Below, piece by piece: positions 41,805 through 48,770 of a DNA stretch of 57,017 bases. The position numbers and the translations under genes are program-made. The notes under the pieces were generated by a model. That model searched no databases. It was not told the DNA's origin and worked only from the letters and a program-made list of their open reading frames with translations. How positions within the stretch are numbered: position 1 is the first letter of the stretch; every line of letters begins with the position of its first letter. The DNA comes from an uncultured Lachnospiraceae bacterium (GTDB lineage: Bacteria; Bacillota; Clostridia; Lachnospirales; Lachnospiraceae): positions 1 through 57,017 of the forward strand of contig CADBNF010000054.1 of assembly GCA_902796005.1 (NCBI GenBank), written 5' to 3'.

Positions 41805-42412
41805 TGCGAAATCTGTATCTTATCCGACACGGATCCACCGAAGCCAATGAGAAATGGCTCTACTGCGGACAGACCGATATTCCCCTTTCTGCGGACGGCA
41901 GGGCGGAGCTTAAGAAGAAAAAACGCCTTGAAACCTATCCGGACATGACCGGCGTCAGAGCCTATACCAGCGGCCTTATCCGCACGGAGGAAACCCTGAA
42001 CATTCTCTTCGGCAGCCTTCCCCACTATGCCTTAAAGGAGCTGGCGGAAATCAATTTCGGCATCTTCGAGATGAAAAGCTACGATTCCCTTAAGGATACC
42101 GAAATCTACCAGAAATTCATTACCGGGGATTATGAAGCCAACGTGGCCCCCGGCGGCGAAAGCGGCAATATGATGCGGGACCGGGTCTTAAAGAAGCTGG
42201 ACGAGCTTCTGGATAAGGACGGCGACCTTCTGCTGGTTATCCACGGCGGCCCCATCGTCTCCATCATGCAGCATTTCTTCCCTGAGATGAACTACAACCG
42301 ATACCAGTGGCAGCCGAAGGGCGGCGAAGGCTATGCGGTGGTTATGGACGGAAAACGTCCCGTAAGCTTTACCCCTCTTCCCGTAAAAGATGATACAGGC
42401 CGGGTTTCCTGA
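41804..42412 (+). CDS. cobC: Histidine phosphatase, probable alpha-ribazole phosphatase
   Basis: 202 residues. Phosphohistidine motif LIRHGSTEAN at 6-15, the acceptor region GLIRTEETLNIL, an ELAEINFGIFEMKSY block (cf. CobC E...G..EG..) and the second His in LLVIHGGPI. The family includes phosphoglycerate mutases; the terminal position in a cobT-cobU-cobS operon makes alpha-ribazole-phosphatase (or cobalamin-5'-phosphate phosphatase) the likely activity. Followed by a strong terminator that ends the operon. Confidence 0.82.
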   Translation: MRNLYLIRHGSTEANEKWLYCGQTDIPLSADGRAELKKKKRLETYPDMTGVRAYTSGLIRTEETLNILFGSLPHYALKELAEINFGIFEMKSYDSLKDTEIYQKFITGDYEANVAPGGESGNMMRDRVLKKLDELLDKDGDLLLVIHGGPIVSIMQHFFPEMNYNRYQWQPKGGEGYAVVMDGKRPVSFTPLPVKDDTGRVS

Positions 42413-42429
42413 CGGAAATCCGGCTTTTT
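42399..42429 (+). terminator. Terminator of the cobalamin operon
   Basis: Stem GCCGGGTTTCC / GGAAATCCGGC with a TGAC loop, then TTTTT. The stem overlaps the cobC stop codon region. Confidence 0.85.
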
Positions 42430-42568
42430 CTGAAAATATTCTGTCCTGAATGTCCAAATTTACGCAGTTGTATTTCGCTTATTCTTGTTCTTCTTATCGC
42501 TATACGTTCCGGGCCGTCCGTGCTATGATACAATTATAAAAGAATGTTCTGGAGAAAGGAGTTTTAAT

Positions 42569-43618
42569 ATGTTAACTGCCAGAGAAAATATGTTAGAGGT
42601 CATCAAGGGCGGAAACCCTGACCGTTATGTAAACCAGTACGAGGCTCTCTCCTACTGCTTCAGCCCCTTCATGTTCCACAATCCTTCAGCCCAGAAGGGC
42701 GGCCCGGATGTTGTGGATGCCTGGGGTGTAACCCGTTCCTGGCCGGCCGGCGTTCCCGGCGGTTTCCCGGTTCATACTCCGGAAAAGATCGTTGTCAAGG
42801 ACATCGAGCAGTGGAGAGAATATGTACATGCACCCAGCCTTAAGTTCGATGAGAAGGAATGGGATATGTGTGCAGGCATGGCGGAAAAGATTGATACGAA
42901 GAGATCCTTCAATACCGCCCTTGTTGCTCCCGGCATTTTCGAGAATACCCATCACCTCTGCGGCATGGACAACGCCCTTCTGTACTACATGCTCAACGAA
43001 GACGAAATGAAGGACTTCATCAAATACCTGACCGACTGGGAGATGGAAATGGCTGAAGGCATCTGCTCTCACCTGCATCCCGATGCCCTTCTGCATCATG
43101 ATGACTGGGGAAGCGAGACCAACTCCTTCCTTCGTCCCGAGATGTTCGAGGATTATTTCCTGGATGCCTACAAACAGATCTACGGCTACTACCATGAGCA
43201 CGGCGTACAGGTAATCATCCATCACTCTGACAGCTACTGTGCAAACATTGTTCCCGCCATGATTGAGATGGGTATCGATGTATGGCAGGGCTGCATGCAT
43301 TCCAACAACGTTCCCGAGCTGATCAAGAAGTACGGCGGACAGATTTCCTTCATGGGCGAAATCGATAACAAGTTCGTTGACTTCCCCGGCTGGACTGTTG
43401 CTGACTGTGAAAAGGCTGCCAGAGACGCCATCGAATCCTGCGGCAAGGAAAACAAATACTTCATCCCCTGCATTACCCAGGGAGGACCGGGCTCTACCTT
43501 CTCCGGAACCTACAAAGAGCTTTCCGAAGCCATCTACAGAATCAACGAGGAGAAATTCGGCTGGACCAGAGAACAGCAGATCGAAGCTGCGGTTCCGATG
43601 ATCATCATGTTCGAATAA
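42569..43618 (+). CDS. URO-D-family methyltransferase (methyltransferase I)
   Basis: 349 residues from ATG 42569 with an AAAGGAG site. Uroporphyrinogen-decarboxylase fold with a zinc-site-like H219-S-D-S-Y-C224, DDWGSETNSFLRPEMFEDYFLD and WQGCMHSNNVPELIKKYGGQISFMGEID. These are typical of corrinoid methyltransferases that demethylate methoxylated or other methylated donors (MtvB/MtaA relatives), not of HemE. It would move a methyl from the donor to the corrinoid protein encoded next. The donor is unknown; methoxyaromatics are a reasonable but unproven guess. Own terminator downstream. Confidence 0.85.
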   Translation: MLTARENMLEVIKGGNPDRYVNQYEALSYCFSPFMFHNPSAQKGGPDVVDAWGVTRSWPAGVPGGFPVHTPEKIVVKDIEQWREYVHAPSLKFDEKEWDMCAGMAEKIDTKRSFNTALVAPGIFENTHHLCGMDNALLYYMLNEDEMKDFIKYLTDWEMEMAEGICSHLHPDALLHHDDWGSETNSFLRPEMFEDYFLDAYKQIYGYYHEHGVQVIIHHSDSYCANIVPAMIEMGIDVWQGCMHSNNVPELIKKYGGQISFMGEIDNKFVDFPGWTVADCEKAARDAIESCGKENKYFIPCITQGGPGSTFSGTYKELSEAIYRINEEKFGWTREQQIEAAVPMIIMFE

Positions 43619-43658
43619 TCAATAATCTTCGGTTAATAATTTCAGGTTATTATAATTC

Positions 43659-43695
43659 GGCCTTATGGAAGGATTCTTCCATAAGGCCTCTTTTT
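43659..43695 (+). terminator. Intrinsic terminator after the URO-D methyltransferase
   Basis: Stem GGCCTTATGGAA / TTCCATAAGGCC followed by TCTTTTTCT. It ends the methyltransferase I transcript separately from the corrinoid-protein gene. Confidence 0.87.
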
Positions 43696-43944
43696 CTGCT
43701 TTACCTGCTTTTCCAACCCTCATTTACCGGATTTTAATCCCGGTAATATAATTAATTTTTATTGATACCGGAAAATATAAACATTTGCTAATGTTATGAA
43801 CTTTATAACCAAATTGCGTAAATTTCATCAAATTCATACTCAAAAAGGAATCTTCCGCGGCCCTGGAAAACGAAAAACACGAAATTCCGGGAGGTTTACC
43901 TGAAAACCCCTGAAAAAATCATAAAAAAAATTTATAAATAGGTG
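43696..43944. other. AT-rich leader upstream of the corrinoid-protein promoter
   Basis: About 250 bases without any credible gene, AT-rich, with a run of eight A residues near 43923. It lies directly upstream of a near-consensus promoter and could hold upstream activating elements. No palindrome clear enough to call was seen. Confidence 0.45.
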
Positions 43945-43973
43945 TTGACAAAGATTTTGGCCTGTGATATATT
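43945..43973 (+). promoter_or_regulatory. Near-consensus sigma-A promoter of the corrinoid protein
   Basis: TTGACA, exactly 17 bases, TATATT. Transcription would begin near 43980. Confidence 0.85.
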
Positions 43974-43982
43974 CATATCGTC

Positions 43983-44008
43983 AACAGGAAGTCATAACAG
44001 GAAGTTAT
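43983..44008 (+). repeat. Tandem 13-base repeat at the mRNA 5' end
   Basis: Two adjacent copies of AACAGGAAGTYAT (43983-43995 and 43996-44008), differing at one base. They occur right after the predicted transcription start and 38 bases before the corrinoid-protein start codon. Confidence 0.7.
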
Positions 44009-44046
44009 GAAATAGAAAGCAAGATTAAGACAGGGAGAAAATTAAA

Positions 44047-44667
44047 ATGATCGAAAGTATTCAGAATGCAGTAGTTAACGGCAAGCTTAAATTAATCACC
44101 GGTGCTGTTCAGGAAGCTCTTGACGGCGGCGCAAGCGCACAGGAATGTCTTGATTCCATGACCGCAGCTATGGATATCGTTGGTGCCAAGTTCCAGGCCA
44201 ACGAAATCTTCGTTCCCGAGATGCTGGTAGCTGCCAAGACCATGCAGCGTGGTGTTGGCGTTCTTAAACCCCTCCTCGGCGAAGGCGGTGCCGGCAAGCT
44301 TGGCAAGTACATCCTTGGTACTGTAGCTGGTGACCTTCATGATATCGGCAAGAACCTCGTTTCTCTGATGATCGAGTCTGCCGGTTTCGAAGTTATCGAC
44401 CTTGGCGTTGATGTTCCCGCTGAGAAGTTCGTTGAGACCTACAAGGCTAACCCCGACACCAAGATCATCGGCTGCTCCGCTCTGCTGACCACCACCATGG
44501 ATGCTATGCGTGAGACCGTTAAGGCCATTAAGGAAGCCGGTATCACAGTTCCCGTTATGGTCGGCGGCGCTCCCATCACCCAGGAGTTCTGCGATGCTAT
44601 CGGCGCTGATGCTTACACCACTGATGCTGCTTCCGCTGCTCAGAAGGCTAAGGAGCTCGTTGGTTGA
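44047..44667 (+). CDS. Corrinoid methyl-carrier protein (MtaC/MttC type)
   Basis: 206 residues. An N-terminal helical cap (about 1-85) is followed by a B12-binding Rossmann domain with D96-L-H98-D-I-G101 (His98 is the lower axial cobalt ligand), the SALLTT block at 144-149 and the VGGAP motif at about 172-176. It carries the methyl group between methyltransferase I and methyltransferase II. Codons are biased to GTT/GCT/CTT-type endings compared with neighbours, and the promoter is near-consensus, both pointing to very high expression. Single-gene transcript with its own promoter and terminator. Confidence 0.95.
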   Translation: MIESIQNAVVNGKLKLITGAVQEALDGGASAQECLDSMTAAMDIVGAKFQANEIFVPEMLVAAKTMQRGVGVLKPLLGEGGAGKLGKYILGTVAGDLHDIGKNLVSLMIESAGFEVIDLGVDVPAEKFVETYKANPDTKIIGCSALLTTTMDAMRETVKAIKEAGITVPVMVGGAPITQEFCDAIGADAYTTDAASAAQKAKELVG

Positions 44668-44686
44668 TTGTTTTAAGATTTTATAC

Positions 44687-44718
44687 AAAGCCGTTTCCGC
44701 TTGCGGAAGCGGCTTTTT
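44687..44718 (+). terminator. Terminator of the corrinoid-protein gene
   Basis: Stem AAGCCGTTTCCGC / GCGGAAGCGGCTT with a small loop and TTTTT. Confidence 0.87.
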
Positions 44719-44785
44719 CATTTAACTTTTGCGATTTTTTCCAAGTTAAAACCCGGCACTTTGCTTAAGTTTATCATAGACAGAT

Positions 44786-44814
44786 TTGACATTATATTGT
44801 AAAATCCTAATGTA
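44786..44814 (+). promoter_or_regulatory. Promoter candidate for the MT2 gene
   Basis: TTGACA followed after 16 bases by TAATGT. AT-rich context; 35-60 bases upstream of the start codon. Confidence 0.5.
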
Positions 44815-44847
44815 TATATGTACTACAGTTCGAAAGGAGCATATTCA

Positions 44848-45654
44848 ATGATTATTATTGCTGAGAAGATCAATGGTTCCATCCCTTCCATGGGCAAAGC
44901 GATTGCCGAACATGATGTGGAGCATATCAAGGACATTGCCAGAAGACAGGCAGAAGCCATTGGTGACAACGGCTATATCGACTGCTGCGCCAGCGTTGAT
45001 GTAGACGAAGTGGAAACCCTTCACTGGATGATCGATGCTATCCAGGAAGTTACCGACGCCCCCATCGCTGTTGACAGCCCCTCCGCTGAGGCCTGCATCG
45101 GCGCGATGAAGTACTGCAACAAGCCCGGTATGATCAACTCCATTTCCGGCGAAGGCAACAAGATGGAAGTTGTTCTTCCTGTTATTGCCGATACCCCCTG
45201 GACCGTTATGGCTCTTCTTTGCGATGACAGCGGTATCCCGAAGGACGCTGAAGGCCGTATCAAGGTTCTTGACCGCATCATGGCGGAGTGCAAGAAATAC
45301 GGCATCGCCGAAGATCGTGTATTCATCGATCCCATGGTTGAGATGATTTGTACTGCAGAAGAAGGCATTTCCATCGTTCTTGACGTTATCAAATACTGCA
45401 AGAAGACCTACCCGGAAGTGCACATCAGCGGCGCTATCTCCAACATCTCCTTCAACCTGCCCTACAGAAAGATCCTCAACATTGCATTCGTTGTTACCTG
45501 TATGGCATTCGGCATGGACTCCGGCGTTCTGGATCCTTTAAGCAGAGACCTTCTCGGCGCCATCTACGCTGCAGAGTGCATGAGCGGTGAAGACTACTAC
45601 TGCATGGAATACATCAGCGCATTCCGTGAGGGACTGTTCGGACCGAAGCAGTAA
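44848..45654 (+). CDS. Methyltetrahydrofolate:corrinoid methyltransferase (methyltransferase II)
   Basis: 268 residues from ATG 44848 (AAAGGAG site). Dihydropteroate-synthase-like TIM barrel related to AcsE and MtvA/MtgA: IIAEKINGSIPSMGKAI, IDCCASVDVDEVETLHW, APIAVDSPSAEACIGA, INSISGEGNKME and VFIDPMVEMI. It transfers the methyl from the methylated corrinoid protein to THF, feeding the Wood-Ljungdahl methyl branch. It shares the highly-expressed codon style of the corrinoid gene. Transcribed from its own promoter; a terminator follows. Confidence 0.92.
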   Translation: MIIIAEKINGSIPSMGKAIAEHDVEHIKDIARRQAEAIGDNGYIDCCASVDVDEVETLHWMIDAIQEVTDAPIAVDSPSAEACIGAMKYCNKPGMINSISGEGNKMEVVLPVIADTPWTVMALLCDDSGIPKDAEGRIKVLDRIMAECKKYGIAEDRVFIDPMVEMICTAEEGISIVLDVIKYCKKTYPEVHISGAISNISFNLPYRKILNIAFVVTCMAFGMDSGVLDPLSRDLLGAIYAAECMSGEDYYCMEYISAFREGLFGPKQ

Positions 45655-45673
45655 TATACCATTGTTTACCAAT

Positions 45674-45706
45674 AAGCGGAGCTTTAAAGGCTCCGCTTTT
45701 TCTTTT
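45674..45706 (+). terminator. Terminator after the MT2 gene
   Basis: Stem AAGCGGAGC / GCTCCGCTT with a short TTTAAAG loop, followed by TTTCTTTT. Confidence 0.85.
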
Positions 45707-45821
45707 GCGTTTCTTCGGGGAAAATGTTGAAGTCCGGGGCAAAATATGGGATAATACAGGGGCAGGAAAAGCTTCTTACACCTGTATTTTATGTATATAC
45801 GCTTTTAGGAGAAGTCGTCAT

Positions 45822-47375
45822 ATGGAAAATTTCAAGATTAGAGTTGTCAGAGACAACCAGGAAAAAATCATCAACGGTTCTTCCGAGGAAAGCCTGCTTC
45901 ACGCCCTGCGGGAAAACGGCTATACCGAGCCGGATGCCCCCTGCGGCGGCAAGGGGCTCTGTAAGAAATGCCTGGTGACCGTTACCGGACCGGTGCGCTT
46001 TGTGGAGAACGGAGAGATTACCGAGGCCCAGCATATGGAGCTCCTCTCCTGTCGCTATGCGCCTGCGGGAGACTGTACCCTCATCATTGCGGCAAATGCG
46101 GCTATGAATGTGGTTACCCACGGTGCCGACGACATCGAGCCGGGCGGAGAAGGCCTGGGCTTTGCCGTGGATATCGGAACCACGACCGTAGCCGCCTTCC
46201 TCTATGACCTGCATACCGGTAAGGCCCTTGGAAAGCTGGGTGACAGAAATGCCCAGAGAAGCTACGGCGCCGACGTTATCAGCCGTATCAATGCCTGCAG
46301 CGAGGGCAAGCTGCCCGTTCTGGCCAGGGCTATCCGTACCCAGCTGACGACGATGGCAGGCAAGCTCTGCGCCTCTGTGAACGCTTCCACGAAGGATATA
46401 AAGCAGATTACCATTGCGGGCAACACCACCATCCAGCACCTGTTTGCCGAGCTTTCCCCGGTCAACATCGGCGTAGCGCCCTTTACACCGGAAAGCCTCT
46501 TCGGCGATCACAGGCCCTCTGCCGAGTGCCTGCCTGACCTGGATGCGGACGCAGACGTCTATATGACCCCCGCCGTAGCCGGCTATGTCGGCGGCGATAT
46601 CACCGCGGGCATGTATGCCTCCGACTGCCAGCATGCGGAAGGCCTCTGGCTGTATATTGATATAGGTACCAATGGAGAAATGGCCCTGGGCAACAAGGAC
46701 GGCTTTGTCAGCTGCGCCACCGCTGCCGGTCCGGCCTTTGAAGGCGCGGAAATCGCCTGCGGCATGGACGGTTCTCCCGGCGCCATCGATAAGGTGAAGG
46801 TTGTGGACGGTGACGTGGAGATTCACGTTATCGGCGACGTGGAGGCAAAGGGCGTGTGCGGCAGCGGCCTTATCGATGCCATCGCCTGCATGCTTGAACT
46901 GGAGGTTATCGCGGAGACCGGCCGTATGGCATCCGCTGACGAGCTTCCCGAAAAGCTTGCCCGCCGCATCTTCAAGACCGAGGACGGCTTCAACGCCTTT
47001 ATGCTCAAGGACGGCGTCTATATCGCCGCCTCCGACGTCCGTGAGGTACAGCTGGCCAAGGCCGCCATTCGTGCCGGCGCGGAAACCCTGCTGCAGCTGC
47101 AGAACAAGAAAGCCTCCGACATCACCAGCCTTCTTATTGCCGGCGGTTTCGGCAGCTATATGGACAAGCTGAGCGCCCTGAAGATCGGTCTCCTTCCCGA
47201 GGTAGAGCCGGACCGCATCCGTCACGTGGGCAATGCAGCCGGCGCCGGCGCCGCCCTTGCGCTGACAGAAAAGGGCCGCGACGAAATGGAGGTATTTACC
47301 AAGGAGGTCTCCTATCTGGAGCTCTCCTCCTCATCGGAATTCATGGAAAACTACGTGGAATACATGAGCTTCTGA
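45822..47375 (+). CDS. Second RACo-like corrinoid activator
   Basis: 517 residues from ATG 45822 (AGGAGAA site). [2Fe-2S] domain with C41-x5-C47-x2-C50 and C77, then the ASKHA ATPase domain: GFAVDIGTTTVAAFLYD, IAGNTTIQHLF, AVAGYVGGDITAGM, YIDIGTNGEMALG and IAGGFGSYMD. It restores the corrinoid protein from Co(II) to Co(I) using ATP. About 120 residues shorter than the RACo at 18 kb because the inter-domain linker is missing. Placed at the end of the methyltransferase set, so the 44-kb corrinoid protein is its likely client. Confidence 0.92.
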   Translation: MENFKIRVVRDNQEKIINGSSEESLLHALRENGYTEPDAPCGGKGLCKKCLVTVTGPVRFVENGEITEAQHMELLSCRYAPAGDCTLIIAANAAMNVVTHGADDIEPGGEGLGFAVDIGTTTVAAFLYDLHTGKALGKLGDRNAQRSYGADVISRINACSEGKLPVLARAIRTQLTTMAGKLCASVNASTKDIKQITIAGNTTIQHLFAELSPVNIGVAPFTPESLFGDHRPSAECLPDLDADADVYMTPAVAGYVGGDITAGMYASDCQHAEGLWLYIDIGTNGEMALGNKDGFVSCATAAGPAFEGAEIACGMDGSPGAIDKVKVVDGDVEIHVIGDVEAKGVCGSGLIDAIACMLELEVIAETGRMASADELPEKLARRIFKTEDGFNAFMLKDGVYIAASDVREVQLAKAAIRAGAETLLQLQNKKASDITSLLIAGGFGSYMDKLSALKIGLLPEVEPDRIRHVGNAAGAGAALALTEKGRDEMEVFTKEVSYLELSSSSEFMENYVEYMSF

Positions 47376-47411
47376 TAATCTTCTGTTTTGGACAACATCA
47401 AAAAAATGCTT

Positions 47412-47443
47412 ACCGGGATGAACAAAGTTTGTCCCGGTTTTTT
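47412..47443 (+). terminator. Terminator after the second RACo
   Basis: Stem ACCGGGA...AAC / GTT...TCCCGGT followed by TTTTTTG. Confidence 0.78.
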
Positions 47444-47493
47444 GTGCATTTTTAGATCATTCCTCCAAACATGCACCAACCACGTTTTCCGTA

Positions 47494-47700
47494 TTGCATT
47501 ATCGGATAACGGATGCTATTATCAACTCATAAGAAGAAATTATGTTGTAGTGCAGATGTTCTTAACTACCTTTCTTCAATTATTAAAGAACTATATACGG
47601 TTCTTTTTTAATAATATTAAGAGCTTCTTTTGCCAGTTGCTTTTAATAAACGTACATAGCAGGTATTTGCGACGGCTGCCCTGATCAGGCAGTCGTTTGC
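47494..47700 (+). ncRNA. Candidate small RNA or orphan leader transcript
   Basis: A promoter-like pair TTGCAT-17 bases-TATTAT (47494-47522) begins a stretch of about 170 AT-rich bases. It ends in the hairpin GACGGCTGCC / GGCAGTCGTT (47671-47697) followed by TTTGCATTTT. A separate good promoter for the LysR gene comes after it. No open frame here has a ribosome binding site. It could be a small RNA or a decayed gene. Confidence 0.35.
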
Positions 47701-47725
47701 ATTTTACGGGCTGAAAAACTTGTTC

Positions 47726-47753
47726 TTGCAATTATATCTGAAAGTCATATAAT
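47726..47753 (+). promoter_or_regulatory. Promoter of the second LysR gene
   Basis: TTGCAA, 16-base spacer, TATAAT, about 63 bases before the start codon. Confidence 0.65.
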
Positions 47754-47816
47754 ATAACCATTGCTTATAGTTAATTTACTTTTCACACATTTATTTATAT
47801 AAGGCAGGAAAACCTC

Positions 47817-48698
47817 ATGACCATCATCCAGTTACGTTATTTCAACGCAGTTTGCCAGTATCTTAATATCACCCGGGCTGCCGAAGCGCTCCAGGTTTCC
47901 CAGCCTGCCGTTTCCAATGCCATCAGGGATCTGGAGCAGGAGCTTAACGTAAAGCTCTTCTACCGTGTAAAGAAGAAAATGGCCATCACCAAGGAAGGGG
48001 AATACTTCTACGAGAAATCCCTGCAGATTATCTCGGAGGTGGATGCCCTTTCCTCCTCCATGAAGGAAATGGCCGAAAACGGCTATCTTATCCGTATCGG
48101 CATCTCTCCTATTTTCAATACCCTGTATTTCCCCCAGATCATCATGTCCTTCCGGGCGAAATACCCCTCCATCAAGCTTTCCATCGAGGAATGCGGCTCC
48201 ATCACCTGCCGGACCAAGGTCCTGAACAACGAGCTGGACCTGGCCATCGCGGTAACCAACGATATTACCACGCCAAGGCTTAATACGAGGGATATCCTCT
48301 CCACCCGCCTGGTTTACGTGGTGTCAAAGAATCATCCGCTGGCCGGCCTGCAGTCCGTCACCGTAGAGGACATCGGGGACGCGCCGATGATTCTCTCTCC
48401 CCAAGGCTCCTATTCCAACGCCCTCATCAACAACCTGTTCAAGAGCAGGGGCATGACGCCCAATGTGCTGCTCTACACCGACCAGGCAACCAGCATCCTG
48501 CGTATGCTGAAAGGCAATATTGCCGGCGCGGTTACCTATATGGGCTTCTCCAACTTTGATGAGGAAACCGTGGAAATCCCCTTCTCCCAGGTGGCGCCGA
48601 ATATCCGTATCGGCATCGTGGAGAAGCAGGATGACTTCCTGTACAGTGATATGACGGAATTTATCGATTTCGTTCGGTTTAATTTCGGAAATTCCTGA
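47817..48698 (+). CDS. LysR-family regulator near the methyltransferase cluster
   Basis: 293 residues. HTH domain MTIIQLRYFNAVCQYLNITRAAEALQVSQPAVSNAIRDLEQELNVKLFYRVKKKMAITKEG (about 1-60) and an effector-binding domain with LRIGISPIFNTLYFPQI-like and SPQGSYSNALINNLFKSRGMTPNVLLYTDQATSILRMLKGNIAGAVTYMG segments, typical of CysB/CbbR-type LysR proteins. It lies just downstream of the methyl-transfer genes on the same strand with its own promoter. Control of that cluster is a reasonable inference, not shown by a matched operator. Confidence 0.9.
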   Translation: MTIIQLRYFNAVCQYLNITRAAEALQVSQPAVSNAIRDLEQELNVKLFYRVKKKMAITKEGEYFYEKSLQIISEVDALSSSMKEMAENGYLIRIGISPIFNTLYFPQIIMSFRAKYPSIKLSIEECGSITCRTKVLNNELDLAIAVTNDITTPRLNTRDILSTRLVYVVSKNHPLAGLQSVTVEDIGDAPMILSPQGSYSNALINNLFKSRGMTPNVLLYTDQATSILRMLKGNIAGAVTYMGFSNFDEETVEIPFSQVAPNIRIGIVEKQDDFLYSDMTEFIDFVRFNFGNS

Positions 48699-48770
48699 AA
48701 ATAGGATGCACATCCGTAAAAACTGTGTTAGAATATACACTTAATTACGGAAAGATGAAGGAGAGAACAT

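Noticed and set aside
45789..47225. Long open frame (478 codons) opposite the second RACo
   Set aside because: Antisense shadow; the plus-strand frame carries the 2Fe-2S and ASKHA motifs.
47388..47684. 98-codon open frame after the second RACo
   Set aside because: It has no ribosome binding site, runs through a terminator hairpin and a promoter-like pair, and reads as low-complexity non-protein sequence.
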